Positions 1-26,232 of a stretch of 64,000 bases of DNA are shown here, piece after piece. Under the pieces are notes generated by a model that was not told the origin of the DNA, ran no database searches, and saw only the letters and a program-made list of their open reading frames with translations. Each line of letters begins with the position of its first letter. Positions within the stretch are counted from its first letter, which is position 1. The DNA is from Opisthocomus hoazin (taxonomy: Eukaryota > Chordata > Aves > Opisthocomiformes > Opisthocomidae): the NCBI RefSeq assembly GCF_030867145.1, contig NC_134415.1, positions 70,461,300 through 70,525,299 on the forward strand. The letters run 5' to 3'. A program made the translations under genes and the position numbers.

Positions 1-3000
1 GATTCACAGTTCTCATCTTGGAATATTGTGGTGAAATGTTAATATTCTGGCAAAAATGTCATTGGATTTGAACCCTGAGATTGCATTAATTTTACATTTC
101 TCTGAAAGATTACATTTCTTTTTCCTCTATTCCCAGGGAATTCATTCCATGTTCTGTCAGAAAGAACAAATCTTACATCTGTAGATCTAATTCTGACAGT
201 TTTGCACTTGTGTAAATTGGGAGTAACTCAATGATTTTTATGTCATTTAGAAAACAGATCCATTTTTTCCTTTCATGCAACCAGATAAATTCAATTAAAT
301 GTATTTCCTATTTAGAGTTGGCTCTGAATGCCCTTAGAAAACACCTTTATAAATATTTTCTCTATTGTTACTGAAAAATTCTCGTGATACTAGAATGATT
401 GTCTTCTACAGGATCAGAGATACTTCCTTCAACCAAAAATATCCATGCCTGAAGCTCCAGTTAGAGACAGAATAAGTGTCTGCTGACACATGTCACCAGT
501 GCTTCAGAATCAAAACCAGAAGAGAGCAGGTGCTATAGTGCAGAAATATGCCTGGCAGTCGGAAAATAGAAAATTGCCAAAAACATGGCTGTCTGAATAT
601 GTGTTATTAAAAGAGATGAACTGCACATGAACTTTGGGAGTTGTTTACAAAAACAAGCAGAGCTTGAGGGTATTAGATGCCCTTCCCCTTAATCACCCCA
701 GAATTTGATAGGTGAGTAGGAGACTTCTAGAGGCTACAGTATCAGGGATGTAATTCCCATTGGCTTACATTTCTGTCTCTGATTTAATGCCAGGGGAAGT
801 GATATTCAAACCCAACTTTTGCCATTACACATGCAGTTGCCTATGGGGAAAATTACAGTGGCTCTATTTAAAGTGAACATCTAAAGTATCTGCCACCGAT
901 TTCCAGTGTAACCTTGGAGAACTGACATGACATAACACTTTGTTGGCTCTGTTTCTCCCCCAAGTTATATATTATTGCAGAAGTGCATGACACCAAGAGG
1001 AGACAGAATTTGTATTCCCTTCTGCCCGTCCTGATCTGTATATCCATTCCTGAAATGTATTTGCTGGGATTATTGAGGTTTAAAAAGTAACATCATTCAG
1101 GAATCTGGTGTTGTGGCTGGGTTGATGACAGTGGCAGCAGTGCTGTTCATCCTTCTTGTTACCAAATTTATGTGGACATAGCAAAACGAGCATGCCGTAA
1201 CCAAGCTAGTACAGCAGAACTGATGATGGTCTGAAATGACCTTGAACCCAGACTATTAACCAGAGTACACGCTACCCTGAGTACGTACTCAGATTATAGC
1301 CCATGCTGAAATTCACGCTCCTTTGTCTTCAGTCTTGCATGATGAAGAGGAATTTAGCAGAGGGCTTGTTTAAAATGTCCTTGCACCTGTTTTTGTTGAG
1401 GTGCTGACTTCTAACACAGAGCTGATACCAGGTATGGACAAAGTACGCTTTGCCTGTGGAAGCAGCGTGTCAGATGTACTAAAATAAACCTGCCATAACC
1501 TTCCTGCTTATTTTGCATGTGCCAGAGGCCAGAAAGCCCCATTTGCTGCTTTGTCTGCTGCTGTTGGGGGGAGGGACAGTCTCTGCTGCATAACTTTCCC
1601 CAAAATCAGAAGTCACTCTGCTACACTTTAGGGTGTCAGGAGCAATGAGTCCAGGTTTTTAGAGCTTGCTTTGTATTTTTTTGTCCCAGCTTTGCTCTGC
1701 CTTTCCCATATTAGGACAGGTGTAACATGGCCCTGTGACCTGTGAGTGGGTCCAGCTCTTGTCTCCTAACGAGCCCCTCAGTCTCACACATTTGTAATTC
1801 CTCACACTGACAGCAACGTAGGATTTTGCCTGAGTGAAAACTCAGGTCTGGGATTTAGTCCATTGTTTTCTTTAATTTTACTGTGGTTTACTTCAAAGAG
1901 TTCATGTACCAACATGAGTGGCATTAAGTTAACAATATTAACTACACAAGAATAATAGCCTATGCTGATGGATGGAAGTAAAAAAATATGTCTTCAGAGT
2001 CTGCCTTCATTTGCAGTGGTGCTGCCGTGCTGGCTTCGGGGAGGAGGCAGCGCTGTGGCACCTGGTCTTCAGCCGTGGGCTCGGTTCTGCTCCCAGGCAC
2101 TTGGGCTTTGCTCCCAGCCATGTCAGCTGGCGCGCTGCCACGTAACCTCCCGAAAGACAGTCACACTGTTGCTTTATGAACAGGGGATTTTTAAATCCTC
2201 AGAGTTCAGAGGCTGAAGATTTTCTTTGGGAACATTCAGTCAAGTACTTGGGCATCTTTGTTCACTTTTTAGATCATATTTGTAATTTTCACAAATATCC
2301 CAAGTCCTATTATTTAGGTTACGTGGGAGCAGAATAAGCACCCAAGTAATGTATTCACTGAGACTTAAAGCTAGACCATATAAGGAGAAAAAATGTGTTT
2401 TCCCTGAAACCTGCTTTGGTATTTACTATAAAATGCATCCAGAGCTAAAATATTTATGCTGTGCATGGATTTTATCACAGATAAAACCTTAGTGGTCTGA
2501 AAAGGAGAGTGCTGACTAAGCAAAGGATGTGTGAATCCGCATACTGTGTCCTTCCTCTTAAAAATCCTCTTGTCGTCAGCTGTTCTGCCCACAAAACTAT
2601 ACGTCACTCCTGCTTAGCGCGTTTGAAGGCACCCATCTGATAGCAGAATTTGTCCAGAGTTTTATGCTGCATGAGTTGAGTGCTTTGTGGCCCTTCTCCA
2701 GGGACATGTCCCTGGGCAGTCTCAATCCCTGTCCACGGACACATCCAGGCACAAGTACCCGGCAGGGCAGTGGTACATGTGTGAAACCCCTGCCCTTGCC
2801 CCTTGGCACTCTCTCACGGTGCCAGGTGGAAGGAGGTAGGACACGTAGTGCAGCAGGAGAGTTACTGTGGTGGGCAGAGACGCAAGGAGCGAGCTGAGCT
2901 CCTGCCTGCAGCTCAGCAGAGGGAGCAGCTAAATTTCCCTGCGGTCTGCTGTGGAATTTCACTTGCTGAATCATTTCTGTCACATACGCTCCCTGCCCTC

Positions 3001-3650
3001 ACCCACGCTGACACTTGCTATGGGCACTCCCAGAGCTTTAAATCCAGGCCAGGGTGGTTTGGGACCTTCCTTGCTAGCCTTATGCCAGGAATGAGTTTCC
3101 CTGCACAAGGGAGATTCTCCATACAAGCACTTTGCTTTGCTGAGACACAAAGTATCTTAACAGACCGGAGAATCTGATTCAGAAACCTTATAAAGTAGCC
3201 GGAATATTTGGGTATATACCAAAGAAACCATTGTCACCATTCCCAGCATGCAAGACAGTAGGATTACACAGCGCCCAATACTTCTGCACTTCTTAAGTGA
3301 TAACATATTTAGAATACAGAAAAAGATTTTAGGGAGGAGTGGTTTGCCTTTAACTCTTTAAGATAGCTGTTAACCAACAAGACTGCTGCTTTAAACAAAC
3401 TCCCTTTACAAAGCAGTTTATAAGGATCAAGTTGCAATGCTCAGAACGCTCATACTAAAAAATATAACCCTGAAAATGGGTCTGGAAGGCAGCAAAGAAT
3501 CTTCCTTTACAACATGGATGCTAATAAAAGAAACCTAAAATTGCCTATTGTCATAGCTTTAATATTAACAGTGGCTGCTTTGGCAAGCTTTAAAGACTGG
3601 ACTGCACTATAAAACCTAAAAATGTCCTGGACTTGGAGTTGTTTACACAA
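1..3650. other. Upstream flank of KIAA0408, no gene recognised
   Basis: Mostly AT-rich unique-looking sequence. Scattered short open frames (for example around 1962-2216 and 2597-3177) lack splice-flanked coding character or familiar motifs. By synteny with mammals, the 3' part of MTCL3 (SOGA3) should lie upstream, but I cannot identify one of its exons here. Confidence 0.5.
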
Positions 3651-3692
3651 AATAAGAGCAGATATAAAGTTACGGAGCTGGGGGTTGGAGGA

Positions 3693-3710
3693 GATGGCTT
3701 TAAAGCCATC
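3693..3710. repeat. Perfect 18-bp palindrome
   Basis: GATGGCTTTAAAGCCATC reads the same on both strands. With a 2-base bulge on the left, the stem extends through GGAG on the left and CTCC on the right. It lies 11 bases before the CRE/E-box composite. Confidence 0.85.
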
Positions 3711-3720
3711 CTCCATGCAC

Positions 3721-3732
3721 TGACGTCACGTG
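3721..3732. promoter_or_regulatory. CRE overlapping an E-box
   Basis: TGACGTCACGTG contains a full palindromic cAMP-response element (TGACGTCA, 3721-3728) sharing two bases with a CACGTG E-box (3727-3732). CREB/ATF and bHLH factors such as USF or MYC bind these sites. The position, about 4.5 kb before the KIAA0408 ATG, is suitable for a distal promoter or enhancer, but use is unproven. Confidence 0.5.
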
Positions 3733-4222
3733 GAAGCCAGCTGCTGGGATGATGCTGAACGGAACTGTTTTTCAGTTTGCAAAAGTTGCGGAGTTATTCA
3801 AAGAGAGTTGCAAATGCTGCCCCAGTTGAAAGGTTGTGTCTTGCTTAGCTTTCTTATTTCTTTTAAAGATCAAGACTCACAGAACTGGATCCCAGCTGGC
3901 TATGCATTTCATTGCTTTCACTGCTGTTTAGAAATGGACTGAAAAACTTCTCAAGGATTTCTTATTCCATGAAAGGTATGGTTATGGTTTGTTTTAAATC
4001 AGGTTTTTTAACAGTTAAGATTAAAAAAGAAAGCAAATTACTAATGTGGCAAACAGTTAAACATCTCTCTAATGTTATTTATATGTAATGTGGTGTTCAT
4101 GTATGTTATATATGGTCTTTATTCTTAGAGAAACTCTGCATTAGCTCAGTCAGTTTCTTCCGAGCACACAGATATATCCACAGAACAGGGATGACAGGTA
4201 GCATTATGAGAACTCACTTGAG

Positions 4223-16927
<12,705 letters not shown>

Positions 16928-19700
16928 ACCCAGAGCTGGGTTGGATGGTGTTGTGAAAGCTCTACGCCTCATTATAACTGTGTTCGGTATGTGTTGTAGC
17001 AACCAGTTCTACACTGTTGTATCTTGTCCAAGAGTGACCCCCACCACATGCCGGACAACGCATTTTGAACCTTAGGTCATCATCACCATGGTCTTCAGTG
17101 TTTTTACTGAGATAAAATAACTATACCCCTGGTTTTCTCTGTTTTTTTGGTAATATCTCACAAGGAATTTCTTTTGAATGGCATCTTCATTAATTTGCCA
17201 ATCAATTTTGAGTTGAAACAATGTATAGTGCTGTATATTCTGACTCTTCTGCAAACAGCAGAACGTAAAGCTGTGTGCATGATCATGTGTTTGTAGGTGC
17301 ATGTGTTGGACTAGGAAGTATACAGGTCTGTATTTAGAAGAGACAAACTGTGCTAGTGTTGACATTGAAACTACAACCTATATGCCTACATATATATATA
17401 CTTTGTGTTTATTTTACAAAGTTTGAAATACACAGTCCTGATGACATTTATATTTTGTATATCTTTTACATGGGTTCACAGGTGTAGTATTTAATGTACA
17501 AAAACTAAATATGCATTTTTGTGACTGATTGCAGCGATAATGCCTTGCACAATATGTATCTGAAGCAGACTAGCTTGACTGCTTCATGGCATCCTCGTTC
17601 GGTTTCCTAACACTTATGACGCTAGGTCAAAGTACCCAAACATATTTTTTCTGAATTAAAATATTATATGATTTGTAATACGTTAGCCTTTTTCAGCACC
17701 AGAGACATTCCTGAAAAGTTCCTGTCCCTTTAAAAAGCTTAAATGTGCCATTATATGTATAGCATACTGTAAACATTTCAGTAGTTTCAACTAGTGTAAC
17801 ATACAATTTATGAAGGGAAGAAAAGGGTTGTATATGCTCGATTCTGTAAAACTTATTTTTCCTTCCAGCGTTATACTTTGAGGTTTGGCAAAGTCAGATA
17901 ACAAAGGACTTGTTTACTTTCACTCAAGGCAGGAGAGCAAGGACTGTTGCTGTTCCCAGCGCTGCAGCCACACTCCTTTTTCACTCTTCTCCTAGACTGG
18001 AGTGCCTGAGCCACTTGCTCATTTACTGCTCCCAGACTGACTCGTGGCAGTCAGTCATGAAGTTTACTTGCACTCTGGCAACAAGCTGCATCTTGCTTGG
18101 AAATACCACGTCGAGGTATGATCACAATGGTGCCCGAAATCCTAGACACGTGGCGTTGGAAGTGTGTTTTTGCCATCACTTGGCTTGGTATTATGGGCCA
18201 TCGGAATGATGTGCGCAGAGCCTGGCTTGTTCCTTCCCGCAGTATGAAAGAAACATGGATAACATGGATGCTACCCAGACTCTTGCTGAACTTTCAGAAA
18301 GACAGTGTCCATCATCCTGGAATTTTTACTTCCTCCTCTGGGCTGTTGCTGGATGCATAGTGCGGTAATGATGATAAATGTTACCTTTAAACAGCATGTC
18401 TAGGTTAAAAGGAGTAAAGAGGCACTTCTTCAACATCAGCCTGATCTTGTCTTGCAACTTTTCTTCTTCTCCTGGAGAAACATAGTCTGTTCAAAGGAAT
18501 TTCCAAAATCATCCCAGGATCCGTTAATGTGCACATCTTCTTATGTGAATGTAAAAAGGATTTCAGAGAGAGTGTAGGCTTTTGTCCTAGTGAACTGTAT
18601 GTGTGGCAATATAGGGAAAATTAGTTGTGCTTAATTTGATAGTGTTCTATTGTGTCTTACTCCATGTCTATTATGTCCTACTCCAGTCATGCTGAGAATC
18701 CACACATTTTTCCTTCCTTTTAGGGCCTTAATCTTCTTTCCTCTGCACAGCTTTGGTTTTGCAGAGAGAGAAACCAGGAGGCCGTCTGTTCTGAGCAATA
18801 TGGCCTGTATGATAGTGTCAGTAACTGTTCAGGCATGCCAGTATTGGAGCGAGCAGGCATTAGAGCCATTAAATCCCACCTTATCACACTGTTGTGGCTG
18901 CCTGCATGGCAAAAATACGCTCAGAGTAATTTGCCTGATCTAGACTTCTGGTCCTTTCTAGGTGTGAGTGGCAGGAAAATCCCACAACAACACATGCAGG
19001 TTTCAAACAGATCAACAATTCATCAAAATTTACTCAGATACTATTACAAAGTTATTACTGGAAAAGATACAAGGGCAGAAAATCTTGAAGAAAATTTGTA
19101 CAATTTGGATAGAGACAAAAATCTGTGTGCTTTAGTGAAAAATCAAGACTACTATAAATTTGCCTGTTTGCCCTGATTTAGAGATTGCACTCCATTAACT
19201 TTCCTAGAACTAAAAAAATTAAAGATTGTTCTTAGTGAATTTGGAACATGGCTTAAGATTCTAGCTAGCTGTGGAAATTAGCAAACCAAAATGCCTTGCA
19301 GACTGACCTTTTAAATGCCTAAGTAAGTAGCTGAGCAGCTTTAAATTACCTAAGGCAGAGGAAAGGGTAATATAAGACAATTGTAAAAAAACGGTTCTTA
19401 ATTTCAGTCAGTGTCGACTGCAATAAAACTTCTTTAAATTACCTTCATGGTAAAGTTAAGCAGTTTTGTTCTGAAAAATGGTGGTGCGCTTTTGTTTGAA
19501 ATCTGTAACTACAAAAGCGTTTCCCTCGATGAGTCAGTGGAGGTGTTTCTTTAGTTCCTTTCAGTCTCTGTGATCGCCTTTGACATATATCATGTGGTTG
19601 AATAAAAGAGAAAGGATCAAATGCCTACAACATTCCCTGATGTATGTGAGTTTAATGAACAGAAGGTTTTTGAAATAAACTAATAGGTCAAGGATAAGTC
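16928..19700 (+). other. KIAA0408: Probable 3' UTR of KIAA0408
   Basis: The roughly 2.8 kb after the stop codon is AT-rich, free of recognisable repeats or coding exons, and ends near a cluster of canonical AATAAA signals at 19422, 19601 and 19674. A variant ATTAAA at 17655 could give a shorter form. The long 3' UTR agrees with my recollection that the human mRNA is much longer than its coding region. The exact end is inference. Confidence 0.45.
19601..19606 (+). promoter_or_regulatory. KIAA0408: Candidate polyadenylation signal AATAAA
   Basis: A canonical hexamer, with a second one at 19674-19679 and a T/G-rich stretch (TGTATGTGAG) between them. An earlier hexamer at 19422-19427 is also followed by TG-rich sequence. 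Any of the three could end the KIAA0408 transcript. Confidence 0.35.
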
Positions 19701-22700
19701 CATTTTGTCAAGATTTTCTGTGTCCGTCTAATTACAGACATTGGTTCTGACGCCCCAAAGTATCAAAACTGGTGATTTTGGCCTGTAGGTGGCTAGCTGG
19801 ACATACCAATTTTAGAAAATTGCCACTGACATTGTTTAAATATTCTCTTCAGCTGCACCCGTAACAGGGCCAGTGCACTGCGGTGAATTTTTTAGTTCCC
19901 AGAACTGTGATTACTGAATGGCTTTATTGCACTTATTTGCTTGTAGGGGAAAGAGGTCTGTTGGACTTTCAGGTTCCCCCGCGTTATCTCTGACAAGGAA
20001 ATATAGTTACCTTGGAATCTCTGAAACAAGAGACTGCATACACTCACACACTCATGCACATGCTTATGCAAGAGCCACAAGTGATCTAAGTATAACTTGA
20101 CCTTTCTATTAAACCTAGTGTCACCTATGGAAGTGGTGAGGTTTTTAAGCCTGTTTTTAGAATAGGTTTTTAATATTATTCCTCCATATGCTGTCTAAAG
20201 TCTTAATGCAGATATAGGTTATTCTTACTTGTGCTCTGAACAAGTCTAAGACTCTCTTTATTGCATGTTTATGGGCTTCAGTACAGAAATAAATGCAGTT
20301 TATAAACTCCCTGCACGCACAGAGTCAGCGGCCCACTGAAATGAGGATGTCACTAGGAATCAGCTGGCTGATACTTAGTTGACAGAAAGATTTATTCTCC
20401 CTCACGCAGGGAGACAGACACATCATCTTTCCCTGAGACCCTGTTAGAGAGGAGTGTGACAGAGTAGAAACACAGAGAGAAGAGTCGGTTAGACCTTACC
20501 TACATATGCAACAGGGCAGGCCACCTGAAGGCTAGAAAACTGACCCAACTCAGAGCCTCTGCTAGAGGCAGAAAGAGTAGAGAAAAAAAATTTCCCTTAA
20601 AACCTCTGGATATCATTCCTCAAACTCAGAGTACATTTCCACTAAATATTTTATCTTTCCAATGTAAGTGATAGACTTCTTCTGTATCTTTAAAATGCTG
20701 CTGAAGGATGAACTTTGCTTGTTCTTCAGCAACACCACAATTATCTTTCACTATTACACATGCTGTAAGGGAATTAGCTGTTATATATAGCAAAGAATTG
20801 GCAATCGGTATAATATAATTTTACAGAGCATCATAGCACCAATTTAGTTCTCTATTGTCTATTTAAAAAAAATATTTTTGTAAATAGGGATTTTGTATCC
20901 AGATGGCTTCAACAGCTTTTTAGCAAAGATCTACAGCAACCCAGCAGGCAGGCCATTTCCCTTGGAGTTTTGTTATTTCTGGACCAAGCCTAAATTTCCT
21001 AGCATGCAAGAACTTATGCAATTCTCACAGTGCTGCTATGCAAAGAATTTCTTTGGCTTTGAGATCTCTAATATACAAATCTAGCCATTATACTGCTGAT
21101 ATTCTCTATTGGATTAATCTGTAATGATGTCTTTGGTTGTGTACATGCTCTTTAAACTGGAAGGCAGAATGCATTTGCTCTAAATGCACTAAATCAAAGC
21201 CCCTTGTTGCCTCTGGCCTTTCCACCCCTCCTTGATTCCCAGTAGATGTATATTTTTATGTGGTTTGTTGCCATAGGTCTATATGTATATGCCATACCAT
21301 AGGACTTTCTATCTGTACCGCAGTCAAAATATTTTTCGAACAGCCTATTCTAAAGAGTGCTGATATTACTATTGCCATTCACAAATATGTTAGATCCTGA
21401 TCTACTGTTTTGCATTACAGAAAATGCACTTTCTTCATCAACTGTTAGTGGCATACGTTATACAAAACTTGTGCTCTTGTTTTTTGAAATGACAAATAAC
21501 CTGCTTTTGAGGTTTGCTTCTGCCCCTCTCCCTCGCACCTCTTCTGTTTTGCAAAGTACTTGCATCAGCAGAGATGTGTTTCTGATGTGTATGGTTGATC
21601 CAGTTGCTGTGTGGCTATGGGAGCTCATACCTAAGGGTGCCTTGCTAAGTATGTTCCTCTAAAAAGAGTTGTGTCAGAATTTCTGTGGGGTGAGAGAGAT
21701 CGAACCCTCAGTATGATCAACGTGAAAGTGTACAAATAAAAGTCATAAAGAAAAAAGAAGAATCAAAGAGGAAAGTACAACACTTAGTAAATGTTGTGGC
21801 TAGTTCTTTGCTTGTAATGGAAGATTCCTCTGTGCTGCCTACTTCATACCGCCAGTATGGTAACTTCCAGTAATGTACTGTCTTTTTTCAATCAGCATCT
21901 TTGTACGTATGCTTTACTGCTCTGGGAGCCCCTAGTAGCAAGAGGCACCGAGAGGCTAATGATGTTAGTAATGTCCGATTAACACCAGTCCTTCCTCATC
22001 CCATGTGTGATGGTATGGTGGTTATTGAGAATGCTGAAGTTCCAGTTCTTAATCCTCTCTGCGCAGCAGTTGGTTTCACCAGGAGGTGCGTGATGGTGCT
22101 CACAGCATGAACATTGTGGAATGCACAACATATCGTGTCTTCCACCCACGCTGGATTCCCAGCGCTGCACAAGGGCACACTCTGTCATGATGCTGAAATG
22201 GGGAGATTCCTGGAAAATAAATGTGAACCAACCTTGTGCCTGAGTACAACAAGAGCCAGGCTCTACCTCAACTCCACTGATTGCGCCAGGCAGCACGACT
22301 AGAGTGCAAGCAACTTCAGTCCTCAGTACAAGATGTTTTTTTACCACAGAGACAGAAATACAATCTTACGGTCTTTTCTGGAGGAATGGATGTTTTTTAC
22401 AGTAATGTGACAAAATTACAGCCTTATGCTCTTTTTCAGAGCAATGACCTTCTGAAGGGAGATCTGGGGAACAAAGGAGAAATAGAATCTGTCCTAGGAT
22501 GGGGCATCTCCTGAAGTTGGATCAGATCCATTTCATGTAGTGTTAAATCCTTACTACTTTTGAGTGAAAAGAAAAATGAAGGAAAAAAAAAAGTGAGTGC
22601 AGTATACCAATTACTGTTTATTCTTACAGTTTTCCTAGTTCCTATCGAGGGGCTGCTGGTTTATGTCTTCTCTCTAGTAACCGCAGTCTACAATGTTTTG

Positions 22701-23210
22701 GTTTAAGAGTCCAGAGTTTGATTCCTCCTAGTCGTGCATGTTTGTGTGTGTATGGCTAAGATTCACCAAAAAATGACACTGCAGGGGAGATTCCATACAT
22801 CTTACACTTTTAAATCTGTTTACCTAATGTGTGAGACGAAAATATACTGCTCTGCTGCATGAGAAAATGCTTCCCTTTACTACGGAGTAGCTGTGATCCC
22901 AATATAAAAATGAGAGGAAGAGAGCAGGCACTACACAGACATGTCCAAGGCACATAATGCAGGTAAGCAAGCTGTATGGCCTGATATTAATGGGTGTGCT
23001 AAAATCCCTTGACTAGTCACCCCAGGAAAGCCAGAGGTTCTTTAATATTCGGTCTCAGTGGCTGCATAGACTTCTACTAACTTGCTAATGTGTCACAGGA
23101 ATCTTAATGGTTTGGATCTTTTAATGGAGTCTGGTTTTGATTGCCCCTCCAACTGGAGGTGCACAACTGACTGTGGCAGATACACCTGCACAGTCTGTTG
23201 CCAGTGCCCA
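19701..23210. other. Intergenic DNA, no gene recognised
   Basis: No transposon or exon with a recognisable product. Open frames at 21357-21662, 21901-22110 and the opposite-strand 21979-22347 are unexplained but lack supporting motifs. Short purine runs occur near 20580 and 22580. Confidence 0.5.
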
Positions 23211-24024
23211 TCACAGAATCACAGAATCACAGAATCACAGAATAGTAGGGGTTGGAAGGGACCTCTGTGGGTCATCTAGTCCAACCCTTCTGCCGAAGCA
23301 GGGTCACCTACAGTAGGCTGCACAGGATCTTGTCCAGGCGGGTCTTGAATATCTCCAGAGAAGGAGACTCCACAACCTCCCTGGGCAGCCTGTTCCAGTG
23401 CTCCGTCACCCTCAGAGGGAAGAAGTTCTTCCTCATGTTCAGACAGAACTTCCTGTGCTTCAGTTTGTGCTCATTGCCCCTTGTCCTGTCGCTGGGCACC
23501 ACTGAAAAGAGCTTGGCCACATTCTCCTGACACCCACCCTTCAGATATTTATAAGCATTTATTAGGTCCCCTCGCAGCCTTCTCTTCTTCAGGCTGAAAA
23601 AGCCCAGCTCCCTCAGCCTCTCCTCGTAGGAGAGATGTTCCAGTCCCCTCATCATCCTTGTAGCCCTCCGCTGGACTCTCTCCAGTAGCTCTTCATCTTT
23701 CTTGAACTGGGGAGCCCAGAACTGGACAGAGTACTCCAGATGAGGCCTCACCAGGGCAGTGTAGAGGGGAAGGAGAACCTCCCTCGTCCTGCTGGCCACA
23801 CTCTTCTTGATGCACCCCAGGATCCCATTGGCTTTCTTGGCAGCCAGGGCACACTGCTGGCTCATGGTTAACCTGTCATCCACCAGGACACCCAGGTCCC
23901 TCTCCGCAGAGCTGCTCTCCAGCAGGTCCACCCCAAGCCTGTACTGGTGCATGGGGTTGTTCCTCCCCAGGTGCAGGACCCTGCATTTGCCTTTGTTGAA
24001 TTTCATCAGGTTCCTCTCTGCCCA
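23211..24024 (-). mobile_element. CR1 LINE, 5'-truncated, young copy
   Basis: The left end is the CR1 3' terminus: four tandem ATTCTGTG units in reverse complement, then the CCAACCCC/CTAGATGACCC tail. On the - strand a 232-codon frame (24006-23308) covers the C-terminal part of the reverse-transcriptase ORF2, downstream of the catalytic FADD motif, and still ends at the normal stop. Similarity to the other young copies stops at about 24024, the point of 5' truncation. No frameshift or stop interrupts it. Confidence 0.93.
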
Positions 24025-26192
24025 GTCAAATTCCCCTAAAGCAGTTTACTGCAGCTTGTAGAATTTCTAGCATCACCAAATCATATTCACAGTAGAAAAG
24101 GACTTTCATTTAAGAAAATTGCACTCGTATGTGAACTCTGCAAGCATGACACTAACAGCTGGCATGGTGACACAGAAAATCATACTGAGTTTTACTTCTA
24201 CATCACAAGATATCTGCAGCAGGCCAGCTATTCTGGTACTATGTGTGATGTACAGCTGCTTAAGATATCATTGGTGGAAGTGCACCACGGCCAGACGTAC
24301 GTATACATATGATCTGCTTGTTTCGTTGCAGAATCTTCCTAGTTTCCACAAAGATTTTCTGATTGTTTTGGGAGTTTAGGATTTTTTTTTCCAAATTCAC
24401 CTGAAGGCTGTTGAGCTATCCGAGCTATTGCTGGTAAGAAGTTACACAGGGAGTTCTTCTGAAACCAAAATATCTACCCAAAGAAGTAGCTGGCTACCAA
24501 AGGAGGCAAGATGTTCACAAGCTAGCTCATACAACAACACAACTCCTCTGTGTATATGTGTGTAAATACATGACACATCTTAGGAATGTTTCCTCCAGGA
24601 AGTCCCACAGTGTCCAGTGCAGCTGTTTCTGCTGTAAGACACCACTGACTGCATATAGGAGTAGCACAGTCAGATACAGAGTACGTACTGAAAAATTATG
24701 TCTAATACTGTATGTAAACAGACTCCTCCCAAAGAATGGTACTGAAATGCTTTGCCTTAAAAACAGCATAGGAGCTAGCAGTTTCTGAAAGCCCATTTTC
24801 ATATAAGTAAATGCAAGCAAGTCTTTTAATGAAAAAAATGTGCTTGTGCATGTCACCCTTTCCTGCCAAATATTGCAAGCCTAGCTTATGACTCTGATGC
24901 TGATTTTGCCTCGTGTACTACACGGAAAAAACAAAAAAGAAAGTGTTAATAAATTAGTCAGAAAAATCCTCTAGCTTAGGCGCTGCAAAATGAGTGGTAC
25001 TGGTCTCCCTGTACATGGGTATGAGACTTTGACAGTTTAAGATTAAACAGTACCGTTCGTGCAGAGAAACTGACCTTACATTTCTCCTCTCTGTAATTTT
25101 ACTCCTTCCTTCCATCCTTCCTTCTTCCGTCAGGAGGTGAAGATTCAACACCCCAGGGAGAAGAGAAATAGGCCTGGTAGAAACAGCTGCCTGGAAGCTT
25201 CTCTTCATCTTCCAGCTTCTCTTCTGCAGGCCTGCAGACCTGCAAACCACATGATGTGTCCACAGACCAGCTCTGAGAAACCAGGGGAAGATGCCTGCTA
25301 TTGGTCTTTCTGCAACAAGCACTAAAGCAGTCAGTTGGGGGCTGAATAATTTTATGGGGAATTTTTGCTTTTGTAGCGTGGAGAAAGCTTTTTCCTCTTC
25401 TGTGCGGGAGTGTATCTCCCTCTCAACCACCTCTTGGATAGGTTTCTGCAATTTTAATTGATTTTACAGCAAAATTTCACAGCAGTTTGGACAGAAAGAG
25501 AATAATTCCTCATTCCCTACTGGAAGTTAGCCAAAAGCTGAACTAGATGCACAAAGGGCTGAGAAGAATTTAAAACTCTTTAAAAGTCTCCAGGCAAACT
25601 GATCTGCAGTCAGCCCACCAAGGTTTTTAGAACTGAACTGTCTCTTTAAGCTTGGCTCTGGGAAATAAACCAACTTGTTTCTGTTGTAGTGAGTGGAAAG
25701 TGGATGATGAAAGTAACTTGCAAGATCCAGAAATTGAGATAACAGCAGTCTGGTGATTGAAGTAGCACTATGCTGCTTGTGCAGCCTCCTATGAGTAGCT
25801 ATGTGTTAGATCTTCTGTTTTTCCTAGTATGCCATTCAGTGCCAGCCCAAATGTCTTTTGGTCTAGACTGCGGTGTTTCATGGGAGGTGTACATTTAAAT
25901 ACATCTGGGACAACCAGGCTGATGTAATGGTGGAAACATCATGTTCTGTGATCTGCAACATCTGAGAAACTCAAAGCTCACTAATTCAGAGTGGCTGCTT
26001 TCCTTTTATGTCTGTACACACACAAGTATGTACGCTGCACATGTATATATACACTGATCAGTTTTTTACTGCCGCCTTCTTGCCTCTGTGCTGTCACTCC
26101 ACTGTATCAAAACAGCAACAGTGGGGCCTGTACACAGCTAGAATCAGTCTTAGCTAAGCTGGAACAAACAGTGGTGTTACACTACACTTGGG

Positions 26193-26232
26193 ATCCCAAC
26201 CAAAATCTCAGCATCCCAACCAAAATCCCAGC
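26193..26232 (+). repeat. Two-copy 20-bp tandem duplication
   Basis: ATCCCAACCAAAATCTCAGC is followed directly by the same 20 bases with one change (T to C). This is a small recent slippage or duplication event. Confidence 0.85.
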
